DNA of 13,963 bases from Christensenella sp. UBA6420. Its GTDB lineage: Bacteria > Bacillota > Clostridia > Christensenellales > DTU072. The stretch covers positions 3,983 to 17,945 of the forward strand of contig DJPE01000060.1 in assembly GCA_002439705.1 (NCBI GenBank), read 5' to 3'. Each line of letters begins with the position of its first letter. The stretch's first letter is position 1. Position numbers and translations under genes: made by a program. The notes under the pieces are model-generated. The model was not told where the DNA came from and did no database searches. It was given only the letters and a program-made list of their open reading frames with translations. This document shows positions 7,745 to 13,963 of the stretch, piece by piece.

Positions 7745-9076
7745 ATGAACAAGATTATCACTTCGGTAAAAGACGTTTTAAGCCAAATTACGTTTTTGCC
7801 GAACGACGAACTCAAATTGGCAATTATCGGCGGAATAGTTACGATAATAATTTTTCTCGTGGCTTTATTGATTTCTTCGGGGAGCAAAATCAACGTACTT
7901 CGCAGAAGAATCATCAAGTTTATTTCAAAAGCGGCGAATTTCCCGAAGATAGACGAAACCAACGTCGACAAGGTTTACGCGGAGATGAAATCTCTGCCCG
8001 AATCGGTCGCTAAGGGTTGGGGCCGTTTTCTCGACGAAAGAGCAGGTTATCCGTCCGATTACGTTACCGCACGCGATTGCATAGGCGGTCACGAATACAG
8101 CGGTAAAAACACCGCCGGCAAGGTAGTGTATTCCGTTTTCGGCGTTATCGTCTGGGCTGTCATCGCTTTTCTCACGGCGGGAGTTTGCGCCAAAGATTTA
8201 TCGGCGTCGGGATTTGCCGACTTATTCAAAAACTTTGCCGGAGCGGCTTCGATATTAAGCGCGGTACTCGTACCCGTTGCGGTTTTCGTAATTTTCTATT
8301 TCGTGTTGCAACGCATTTGTTCGAAACAAAGAAAGCGTCTCGAAATGAGCTTCGCGAGTATGCAGGACCTTCTCGACGAAAGGGTGTTAGTACCCGAAAG
8401 AGAACGCACTCCGTACGAAAACGAGAGTCTCGAAGATATCGCTAAAAAGGTCGACGAACTTATCGACGGCAGGATGGAAGACGGCGAGCCGATAGAAGTA
8501 TTGAGCCTGCCCGACGGAATAGAAGAAGAACTCCCGGAAGAACCGGTCGAAGAACCCGCCGAAGAACCCGAAACCACCCCTGTGGACGACGGTCTTGGCG
8601 AAATCGAATATCCGTCCGACGAAGACGAAGAGCCGGTGGAAGAACCGCAGGAAGAACCCGAACCCGACGAGGAAAAGGCTGATGAACCCGAAAAGGTCGA
8701 GCCCGTCGAAGAAGCGGAAGAAACGGGCGAGCCCGACGAGGAAAAGGCTGATGAACCCGTCGAAAAAGAAGAGGAAACGCCTGCGGCGGAACCCGAACAT
8801 GCGGAAGAAGCCAAGCCCGAACCCGAACATGCGGAAGAAGCCAAGCCCGAACCCGAGCCTATAATTCTTACGCAGGAAGAAGCGGAAAGGTATCTTTCGA
8901 TACTGCCCGCGGTAGTGGACCAGGCGATAGCCGACCCGGAGACCACCAACGACGACCTTGAAGAACTCGCCGAAATGATAGAAAACGCACGGGTAAACAA
9001 CTTCGAAGACCCCGCAGACCAGGCGATACTTATCGAGTGTCTGCAAAAGATAGCCGATAAATATTACGCTCAATAA
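7745..9076 (+). CDS. Three-helix membrane protein with Glu/Pro-rich acidic cytoplasmic tail, unknown function
   Basis: Not recognised. The 443 residues fall into clear parts. TM1 is about 25-45, followed by a basic RRR at 53-55. A soluble segment (about 60-125) contains the conserved-looking WGRFLDERAGYPSDYV. TM2 is about 127-149 and TM3 about 168-192, followed by a basic stretch (SKQRKR). A helical linker spans 198-250. Residues 260-372 form a strongly acidic, low-complexity tail of EEP and EPE units with repeats. A small helical C-terminal domain (about 375-443) starts with LTQEEAERYLSILP. By the positive-inside rule the loop after TM1 and the long tail are cytoplasmic. The start is supported by AAGGAG ten bases upstream and by the extended -10 promoter. 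The ordered C-terminal domain beyond a flexible tail suggests a tethered binding module. Function cannot be assigned. Confidence 0.88.
   Translation: MNKIITSVKDVLSQITFLPNDELKLAIIGGIVTIIIFLVALLISSGSKINVLRRRIIKFISKAANFPKIDETNVDKVYAEMKSLPESVAKGWGRFLDERAGYPSDYVTARDCIGGHEYSGKNTAGKVVYSVFGVIVWAVIAFLTAGVCAKDLSASGFADLFKNFAGAASILSAVLVPVAVFVIFYFVLQRICSKQRKRLEMSFASMQDLLDERVLVPERERTPYENESLEDIAKKVDELIDGRMEDGEPIEVLSLPDGIEEELPEEPVEEPAEEPETTPVDDGLGEIEYPSDEDEEPVEEPQEEPEPDEEKADEPEKVEPVEEAEETGEPDEEKADEPVEKEEETPAAEPEHAEEAKPEPEHAEEAKPEPEPIILTQEEAERYLSILPAVVDQAIADPETTNDDLEELAEMIENARVNNFEDPADQAILIECLQKIADKYYAQ
8663..8759 (+). repeat. 28-bp direct repeat, 69 bp apart, in the acidic tail
   Basis: The 28 bases at 8663-8690 recur identically at 8732-8759. 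They encode PDEEKADEP twice, 23 codons apart. Exact nucleotide identity, including synonymous positions, indicates a recent duplication. Confidence 0.9.
8789..8848 (+). repeat. Two perfect 30-bp tandem repeats in the acidic tail
   Basis: Units 8789-8818 and 8819-8848 are identical. A partial third unit follows (GAACCCGA). They encode the ten-residue unit EPEHAEEAKP twice. The unit length is a multiple of three, so copy-number change would not break the gene. Confidence 0.92.
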
Positions 9077-9097
9077 ACATACGATTTTTACAGGGTA

Positions 9098-9376
9098 ATG
9101 CCAGCCGAGAATAATACGGACTCTGGTCTTACGCTGTGTTTTTGACTAAAACTTCGTTCCGCTCGTCGCTAATATGTTCGATATTAGCTTCCGACCGTGC
9201 CTTGTCTTAGCCTAAAAACGCAACGGAATACTTGCTCGCAACACAAACGGTGCTATTTTCGATGATTTTTGGGGAAGTGGAGAGCAGATGTACCGACCGT
9301 ACTTCAAACGAGACTTTGCCGAAAAGGGCGGAAATATCGCCGTTTGGGCAAAGTTCGTATTATTCTTGGCTGGCAT
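9098..9376 (+). ncRNA. Structured element upstream of glnS: candidate non-coding RNA, leader or structured repeat
   Basis: This fills most of the 367-bp gap between 9077 and 9443. The ends pair: 9098-9121 with 9353-9376, 24 of 24 positions if two G-T pairs are allowed (22 Watson-Crick). Inside are: an arm 9138-9152 with 9204-9219 (mostly paired, with a small internal loop), capped by a perfect 8-bp hairpin GCTAATAT/ATATTAGC (9168-9188, loop GTTCG); a GTAC/GTAC mini-hairpin (9290-9302); and a 3' arm 9314-9353 (CTTTGCC/GGCAAAG, then AAA/TTT, then GGCG/CGCC around GAAATAT). Both non-Watson-Crick pairs of the outer stem are G-U on the plus strand and would be C-A on the minus, favouring a plus-strand RNA. 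No T-box sequence, terminator U-run, tmRNA, 6S or RNase P hallmark was recognised. A miniature mobile element with inverted ends is the main alternative. No target duplication is visible. Confidence 0.5.
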
Positions 9377-9425
9377 CAGCCACCCGTTCGCTTTTATAGC
9401 GAATAAAGAAAAAACTTTGCCTTAA
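9288..9425 (+). CDS. Possible 45-residue hydrophobic peptide upstream of glnS (doubtful)
   Basis: An ATG at 9288, preceded by GTGGAGAG, opens a 45-codon frame ending with TAA at 9423, 18 bases before glnS. It would give a basic N-terminus and one hydrophobic stretch (about residues 17-38, with WAKFVLFLAGISHPFAFIA). It overlaps the right side of the structured element, whose stem could by itself explain the sequence, and it uses CGA arginine codons twice, which the neighbouring large genes rarely use. The frame is open further up to 9216 but without an ATG. It could be a leader peptide, a gene remnant or chance. Confidence 0.2.
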   Translation: MYRPYFKRDFAEKGGNIAVWAKFVLFLAGISHPFAFIANKEKTLP

Positions 9426-9440
9426 AAGGCGAAAGGAAGG
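9386..9440 (+). promoter_or_regulatory. Two hairpins in the glnS leader, the second touching the ribosome site
   Basis: TTCGCT (9387-9392) pairs with AGCGAA (9398-9403) around TTTAT, with a closing G-T pair outside. Then CTTTGCCT (9415-9422) pairs with AGGC-G-AAAG (9427-9435) around TAAA with one bulged G. The right arm of the second hairpin takes up the first three bases of the glnS Shine-Dalgarno AAGGAAGG (9433-9440). This could damp translation, but no switching partner has been shown. Confidence 0.4.
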
Positions 9441-9443
9441 AAT

Positions 9444-11066
9444 ATGGCAACGAATTTTATAGAAACTATTATTGAGAACGATTTGGCTAACGGCGTCTGC
9501 TCGTCGATAGTGACGAGATTCCCGCCCGAACCCAACGGGTATCTGCACATCGGACACGCAAAGAGCCTGTGCATAAACTTCGGCATAAAAGAGAAGTATC
9601 ACGGCAAATGCAATCTGCGTTTCGACGATACGAACCCGACCAAAGAAGACGTGGAATACGTCGACAGTATAAAAGAAGACATCCGCTGGCTCGGTTTCGA
9701 ATGGGACAAAGAATGTTTCGCTTCCGACTATTTCCAGCGTACGTACGAACTTGCCGTCGAACTTATTAAGAAAGGTCTTGCGTACGTTTGCGATTACTCT
9801 GCGGAAGAGATTAAAGCCACCCGCGGCACACTTACCGAACCCGGTAAGGAAAGCCCGTGGAGAAACAGGTCGGTCGAAGAGAACCTTAAACTTTTCGAAG
9901 AGATGAAAAACGGCGTTTATCCCGACGGAAGCAAGACGTTGAGAGCGAAAATAGATATGGCGAGCAGCAATATGAACATGCGCGACCCCGTGATTTACAG
10001 GATATTAAGAGCGCATCATCACCACACGGGCGACAAGTGGCTGATTTATCCCATGTACGACTTCGCTCATCCTATCGGAGACGCGTTGGAAGGAGTGACG
10101 CACTCTATCTGCACGCTCGAATTCGAAGACCACAGACCCTTGTACGACTGGGTGACGAAAAACTGCGGCTTCGAAAACCCGCCCCACCAGTACGAGTTTG
10201 CTCGGCTTAACATAAAGAACACGATTATGAGTAAGCGTTATTTGAAAAAACTCGTCGACAGCGGCGTAGTGGACGGATGGGACGACCCCCGTATGCCCAC
10301 TCTCAGCGGTATGAGAAAGAGAGGTTATCCCGCCGAAGCCATCAAAAACTTCTGCGCGGCGGTAGGCGTAGCCAAAGCCAACAGCGAAGTCGACGACAAA
10401 CTTCTCGACCACTGCGTAAGAGATTATCTCAACGAACACGCCGACAGAGTAATGGTTGTCGAAAGACCCCTTAAAGTAATCGTCGAGAACGCCGAAAGCG
10501 AAGAAATAGAAGTAATAAACAATCCTAACGACCCCGAAAGCGCGACGCACAAGTGTCCGTACGGAAAGGAATTGTATATAGAGAGAAGCGACTTCGAAGT
10601 CACTCCGCCGCCTAAGTATCACAGACTCGTACCGGGCGGAATGGTAAGGCTCAAAGGAGCTTATATCCTGAAATACCTTTCTCACGAAACCGACGAAAAC
10701 GGCAACGTCACGCTGGTTAGGTGCGAACAGATACCCGACAGCAAGCAGGGCGGAGCGAACGCCGGCATAAAGGTCAAGGGCGTAATTCAGTGGGTGGAAG
10801 CGACGAACGCCGTCAAAGCTACCCTTATGCAGTACGAATCCTTACTTACCGACGCTACCGACGAAGTTAAAAACTTCGACGACAGAATAAATCCGAATTC
10901 CCTTAAAGTGGTATCCGATGCGGTGGCGGAAAGGTACCTGAACGAAAGAAACGAGGGAGACGCGTTCCAGTTTATGCGCGCGGCGTATTACAAACTCGCC
11001 GAAAAACGCGACGACGGACTCGTTTTTTACAGGATAGTGGAGTTGAAGGACTCGTTTAATAAATAG
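9444..11066 (+). CDS. glnS: Glutaminyl-tRNA synthetase
   Basis: Charges tRNA-Gln with glutamine using ATP in the cytoplasm. The 540 residues match the family's usual size (about 550). Class I motifs are complete: HIGH-type PPEPNGYLHIGHAKS (27-41, HIGH at 35-38) and KMSKS-type MSKR (262-265). The middle contains the GlnRS stretch MYDFAHPIGDALEGVTHSI followed by EFEDHRPLYDW, separating it from glutamyl-tRNA synthetases. The C-terminal part (about 340-540) is the two-barrel anticodon-binding region. The start has AAGGAAGG at 9433-9440. Many Firmicutes lack this enzyme and make Gln-tRNA by amidating Glu-tRNA. Its presence in a clostridial genome is known but implies acquisition by transfer in the deep past. 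The upstream gap is heavily structured. Confidence 0.97.
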   Translation: MATNFIETIIENDLANGVCSSIVTRFPPEPNGYLHIGHAKSLCINFGIKEKYHGKCNLRFDDTNPTKEDVEYVDSIKEDIRWLGFEWDKECFASDYFQRTYELAVELIKKGLAYVCDYSAEEIKATRGTLTEPGKESPWRNRSVEENLKLFEEMKNGVYPDGSKTLRAKIDMASSNMNMRDPVIYRILRAHHHHTGDKWLIYPMYDFAHPIGDALEGVTHSICTLEFEDHRPLYDWVTKNCGFENPPHQYEFARLNIKNTIMSKRYLKKLVDSGVVDGWDDPRMPTLSGMRKRGYPAEAIKNFCAAVGVAKANSEVDDKLLDHCVRDYLNEHADRVMVVERPLKVIVENAESEEIEVINNPNDPESATHKCPYGKELYIERSDFEVTPPPKYHRLVPGGMVRLKGAYILKYLSHETDENGNVTLVRCEQIPDSKQGGANAGIKVKGVIQWVEATNAVKATLMQYESLLTDATDEVKNFDDRINPNSLKVVSDAVAERYLNERNEGDAFQFMRAAYYKLAEKRDDGLVFYRIVELKDSFNK

Positions 11067-11089
11067 TGACGCGATTATAAAATAGCGGA

Positions 11090-11109
11090 AAAATATTTGA
11101 TAATATTTT
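11090..11109 (+). terminator. AT-only hairpin after glnS, weak terminator candidate
   Basis: AAAATATT (11090-11097) pairs perfectly with AATATTTT (11102-11109) around TGAT. There are no G-C pairs and no U-run beyond the stem, so termination would be inefficient. It lies between the glnS stop and the next promoter. Confidence 0.25.
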
Positions 11110-11120
11110 AAGGAAAACTA

Positions 11121-11149
11121 TTGAAAAAAAATCGCTTTACTTATATAAT
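11121..11149 (+). promoter_or_regulatory. Near-consensus sigma-A promoter for the zinc-ribbon/coiled-coil gene pair
   Basis: TTGAAA (11121-11126), a 17-bp spacer, and TATAAT (11144-11149). Transcription should start near 11156, leaving a leader of about 53 bases that holds an imperfect ATGGGGG/CGCCCAT hairpin and the AAGGAG site at 11196-11201. This is the strongest promoter in the window by consensus, suggesting high constitutive expression. Confidence 0.85.
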
Positions 11150-11208
11150 ATATCCTATATGGGGGAATTGCGCCCATTGTTGGACCACGCTATTGAAGGA
11201 GAGAGAGA

Positions 11209-12966
11209 ATGGCTGAAAAAATGAATGACATCGAAAACAAGGCGACATTCGACAAAGAGACCGACGTAAATCTCAGCGTAGAGCAGTTGTCGTACATCTG
11301 CAAATATTGCGGGAAAGTCAATTCGATAAGCGCGCCCAACTGTATCCGTTGCGGCAAACGTCGTCCGAGAAACGAATATCTCGACGCGATGAAGCGTCTC
11401 GAAAAATCGAAAGACGTCCGTCAGGAATTCATAAACGAACAAATAAAAGCCGAAGCCGAACTTAAAGACGCCAGACAGCAACAGTTCGTTCGTATCGTGG
11501 AAAGTCGCGTCGAAGACGAAAAAGCGCGCATAATGGCGCAGCAGGAAGTTCGTCTCGAACAGGACAGAGAGGACATCAAGAGAGCCACCGCCCGCGACGC
11601 AGTGCTCAGAATAATCGCCGCCGAAAACGCCGCCGAAGAAAAGGTAGCGGCAGCGGAAGCGAGAGCCGACGCCGCGATAAACGGCAAGAGTAAAGAAATC
11701 GACGACCTTATCGCCGCCGAAAGAGAAAAAGCTCTTAACGCCGCCGCGGAAAAACTCATAGCCGAAAGAGCGGCTATCGAAGAAGTGGCTAAGGAAAGAA
11801 TCGACGCCAACCGCAAAGCCAACGAGTACGACACCGCCAAACAGATAGCGGAAGCCAAAGACGATGCGGAAAAGACCGCCGCAAGACAAGCCGTATTGCA
11901 GGTAATCGCAGCGGAAAAAGCAGCGGAAGACCAGATAAGAATTTCCCGCGACGCTTTCCAACAGGCTGCGACGGAAAGAATAATCGAAGAAAGAATACTC
12001 GCCGATAAGGAAGCCGCGGCAAGATACGCCGCCGAAAAGCAGGCTATCGAACGCGCGGCGGAAGAAAGAATAAGAGCCGAAAGAGAAGCCGTAAAGAAAA
12101 TTCTCGACGAGAGAGGAATGGCAGGCTATGCGCAGTCTATGTACGGAGCGCAACAGGTTCAGCCTTTCGCGATAGTTCCTTACCTTAACCAAAATCAACC
12201 CGTATATCAATATAACCCCAACAGAGTGGTTTATAAATTCGTTCCCGACGCTCCCGTAGCCGGCGGCGTATCCAACGTAGAACCGATAAGATACGACGTC
12301 AACGCACCCGTGGCAGTCGACGGAAAAAAAGAAAAGAAAGGCAAAGAGCCTAAGGCCAAGAAAGCCGCTTCCGCGAGCGGAAAAGCAAGAATATGCGGTC
12401 TTCTTACCTTGCTGCTTAGCGCGGCTATCATAGTTTTTGCGGCGGTACTCGACTTCTTTGCTAAAGATTTCACTTACCTTAACATCACCGACGGCAAGTT
12501 CCTTACCGGCAGCAACTCTTCCGTGTTGCTTGCGTGCGGAGCTTTCTGTATCGACGGAATTAACGCTATTTTCAAATCTTCCATAGTAGCCCCGTCTATT
12601 CTGGCGGAAAGCGAATTTTACGGTAGCGCGGGAGCCGCAGGCAGTCCGATTATAGCTCTGGTGCCCGTAGCGTTCGTTATTTTCGTTCTTATCGCGGTAA
12701 TTCTTCTTATCCGCAGCATCGTAAGACTCATCGGCGGAAAAGGCAAGAGCGACGACTGGGTAGCGGGTTTTGTTATGATAATTATGTCGGTTATCGTAGC
12801 TGTCGTAGAACTTCTCGTAGCCATCCTTGCGGGCGGATACGGAGCGGTAGACGCGTTGAAGACCGTGTTCTTGACGAACTACGGCAATATAGCGTTCATA
12901 GCTTTGTCCGTAATAATCACGATAATATCCGCTATCGGCGGCGAAAGTAAGAAGGAACAGCAATAA
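11209..12966 (+). CDS. Zinc-ribbon, coiled-coil, four-helix membrane protein of unknown function
   Basis: Not recognised as a named family. The 585 residues show: a zinc ribbon with C31-x2-C34-x10-C45-x2-C48 (CKYCGK and CIRCGKRRP); a highly charged Ala/Glu/Lys/Arg-rich helix from about 55 to 310, almost certainly coiled coil, with an internal repeat about 97 residues apart (ARDAVLRIIAAENAAEE at 128 and ARQAVLQVIAAEKAAED at 225); a Tyr/Pro/Gln-rich linker (about 315-370); a Lys-rich stretch (371-394); then four membrane helices at about 395-416, 480-501, 518-540 and 558-577. There is no signal peptide, and the zinc ribbon and coil are expected in the cytoplasm. AAGGAG lies seven bases before the ATG; a second ATG at 11221 lacks a ribosome site. 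It shares a transcript with the next gene and looks like its diverged paralogue in the membrane part. Confidence 0.9.
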   Translation: MAEKMNDIENKATFDKETDVNLSVEQLSYICKYCGKVNSISAPNCIRCGKRRPRNEYLDAMKRLEKSKDVRQEFINEQIKAEAELKDARQQQFVRIVESRVEDEKARIMAQQEVRLEQDREDIKRATARDAVLRIIAAENAAEEKVAAAEARADAAINGKSKEIDDLIAAEREKALNAAAEKLIAERAAIEEVAKERIDANRKANEYDTAKQIAEAKDDAEKTAARQAVLQVIAAEKAAEDQIRISRDAFQQAATERIIEERILADKEAAARYAAEKQAIERAAEERIRAEREAVKKILDERGMAGYAQSMYGAQQVQPFAIVPYLNQNQPVYQYNPNRVVYKFVPDAPVAGGVSNVEPIRYDVNAPVAVDGKKEKKGKEPKAKKAASASGKARICGLLTLLLSAAIIVFAAVLDFFAKDFTYLNITDGKFLTGSNSSVLLACGAFCIDGINAIFKSSIVAPSILAESEFYGSAGAAGSPIIALVPVAFVIFVLIAVILLIRSIVRLIGGKGKSDDWVAGFVMIIMSVIVAVVELLVAILAGGYGAVDALKTVFLTNYGNIAFIALSVIITIISAIGGESKKEQQ

Positions 12967-13016
12967 TATAAATAAGGATATTCCTTTATATAAAGAGGGA
13001 ACGGAGGTCATCAATA

Positions 13017-13895
13017 ATGGCTAAGAAAAAGAACGAACAAATTAGTCAGAACGTTACGCCGATTAAGCCCATAAACGAAATGAGCGATTCGGAATTCATA
13101 ACGTACGCCGACTATTTAAGCAGTCCCTATTATCGCGCATACATGAGTGCGAAATGCCGTAACGAGGACGCGGCGGCTTCGGTCGCATTCGCTCCCGTTC
13201 GTCAGACGGAAGCTCCCGCGGGAAAGAAGTCCGCGGCAAAGGAAAATAAGAAGAAAAACGGCAAAACTAAAAAAGCTCTCGCTTTATACGCCAAGAAAAG
13301 AACGGGCGCACTGGTAGTTATATTCGTCATCATGCTCCTGTTAATCGCGGTAAACGTGGTAGGTTATCTCGATGTAGAAAACGTATCCGATTACGTCGCT
13401 TTCTATAATATAGTAGACGGCAAAGAAAATATAAGCGTGTCCGCGCTCGACCCCGCTATCGCGATAGTGAGAGCGTTGGTTAAAAACGAAGCTATCGAAT
13501 CGGTTTATTTCGACGATTTTATCGACGGAAATCTGGAGAACGCCGACTTCCTTACTAAGATATCCTTATTTGCAGTACCCGTAGCGTCGTTGGTAATCGT
13601 TCTGTTTGCGGTTATCGGCTTAATCAAGGCTTTAGTTGCGATGTGTTCCAAACGTAAAGAAAACGGTTGCTTCGCGAAATACAAATTCGGATTTTTGTCG
13701 GTGGTTATGCTTCTTTGCGGAGCGATAACTTTCTTCGGCGGTCTGTACGTCGCGGGAATAACACTTACCGACGCGCTTGACTTTATTACCTTTAAGTCCA
13801 CGGTAATGAACGCAGGCTACGGACTCTACGCCGTAATAGTGTTGCCGATAATAAGTTGGTTAATGGCTTGTATAGCGTACAAAAAACAAAAATAA
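13017..13895 (+). CDS. Four-helix membrane protein, paralogue of the upstream membrane domain
   Basis: Not recognised as a named family. The 292 residues begin with a polar N-terminus containing MSDSEFITYADYLSSPYYRA (22-41). An Ala/Lys-rich basic linker follows (65-95), then helices at about 97-117, 183-208, 224-246 and 266-287. Loop lengths between the helices (about 65, 16 and 19 residues) match those of the preceding gene (about 63, 16 and 17), and both carry a DAL motif just after the third helix. It lacks the zinc ribbon and coiled coil. GGAGGT (13003-13008) precedes the ATG by eight bases. The 50-bp gap holds a small AAGGA/TCCTT hairpin (12974-12986) but no terminator or clear promoter, so the two genes are likely one operon ending at the terminator at 13919. 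Confidence 0.88.
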   Translation: MAKKKNEQISQNVTPIKPINEMSDSEFITYADYLSSPYYRAYMSAKCRNEDAAASVAFAPVRQTEAPAGKKSAAKENKKKNGKTKKALALYAKKRTGALVVIFVIMLLLIAVNVVGYLDVENVSDYVAFYNIVDGKENISVSALDPAIAIVRALVKNEAIESVYFDDFIDGNLENADFLTKISLFAVPVASLVIVLFAVIGLIKALVAMCSKRKENGCFAKYKFGFLSVVMLLCGAITFFGGLYVAGITLTDALDFITFKSTVMNAGYGLYAVIVLPIISWLMACIAYKKQK

Positions 13896-13918
13896 TCAAA
13901 AACGAAAAACCAAAAAAG

Positions 13919-13942
13919 GCAAGCCGACGGCTTGCTTTTTTT
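13919..13942 (+). terminator. Strong intrinsic terminator of the membrane-pair operon
   Basis: GCAAGCC (13919-13925) pairs perfectly with GGCTTGC (13929-13935) around GAC, followed by seven T. A run of A before the stem could extend pairing with the T run, so it may also work for leftward transcription. Confidence 0.93.
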
Positions 13943-13963
13943 ATTCCCGACCAAGCGTTACAC

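Noticed and set aside
8296..9073. Minus-strand open frames opposite the acidic tail
   Set aside because: Ser/Gly- and Phe-rich low-complexity shadows of the GAA/CCC repeat codons on the plus strand.
9077..9443. T-box riboswitch for glnS
   Set aside because: No AGGGTGG-type T-box sequence, no terminator/antiterminator pair and no U-run were found, though the leader is structured and T-boxes are common before Firmicute synthetases.
9360..9602. 80-codon minus-strand frame over the glnS start
   Set aside because: Antisense to the strongly conserved HIGH region of glnS and without a ribosome site or recognisable product.
11155..13014. Very long minus-strand open frame (619 codons) covering the zinc-ribbon gene
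   Set aside because: It mirrors the plus-strand gene, whose codon bias avoids stops on the complement. The product is a Phe/Tyr/Arg-rich jumble without domains, while the plus strand has promoter, ribosome site, zinc ribbon and membrane helices.

Overview
The window looks like chromosomal DNA from a spore-forming, Clostridia-type Firmicute. The evidence is a GerA-family germinant-receptor gene, an adjacent cysteine-rich small protein of the kind often tied to sporulation, a Firmicute-type AddAB helicase-nuclease, strong purine-rich Shine-Dalgarno sites and sigma-A-like promoters. Finer placement is not possible by reading alone. An uncultured gut lineage is plausible, but that is inference.

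Layout. (1) Bases 1-854, minus strand: the N-terminal 284 codons of a GerA-family spore germination protein, which runs off the left edge. (2) A 103-bp divergent region, then a 64-residue protein with 15 cysteines built from a 22-residue tandem duplication, closed by a good intrinsic terminator. (3) Bases 1289-7619: addB and addA, overlapping by 17 bp and translationally coupled. Together they form the double-strand-break resection machine. AddB has lost the N-terminal P-loop but keeps its nuclease and Fe-S cysteines. Its promoter -10 box ends six bases before the best start codon, so the mRNA may be leaderless. (4) Bases 7745-9076: an unrecognised three-helix membrane protein with a long cytoplasmic Glu/Pro-rich tail containing recent in-frame repeats, behind a clear extended -10 promoter. 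(5) Bases 9077-9443: a 367-bp stretch without a confident gene. It contains a striking 279-bp element closed by a 24-bp long-range stem with nested hairpins, followed by two more hairpins, the last touching the glnS Shine-Dalgarno. (6) Bases 9444-11066: glutaminyl-tRNA synthetase. (7) Bases 11121-13942: a self-contained unit with a near-consensus promoter, two unrecognised membrane proteins and a strong terminator. The first protein has a zinc ribbon, a long coiled coil and four membrane helices. The second repeats the same four-helix layout, so the two look like diverged paralogues.

The most interesting items are the structured element upstream of glnS, the paralogous four-helix membrane pair, the cysteine-rich duplicated miniprotein divergent from gerA, and the possible leaderless starts of addB and gerA. 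No tRNA, rRNA, CRISPR array or transposase was seen.
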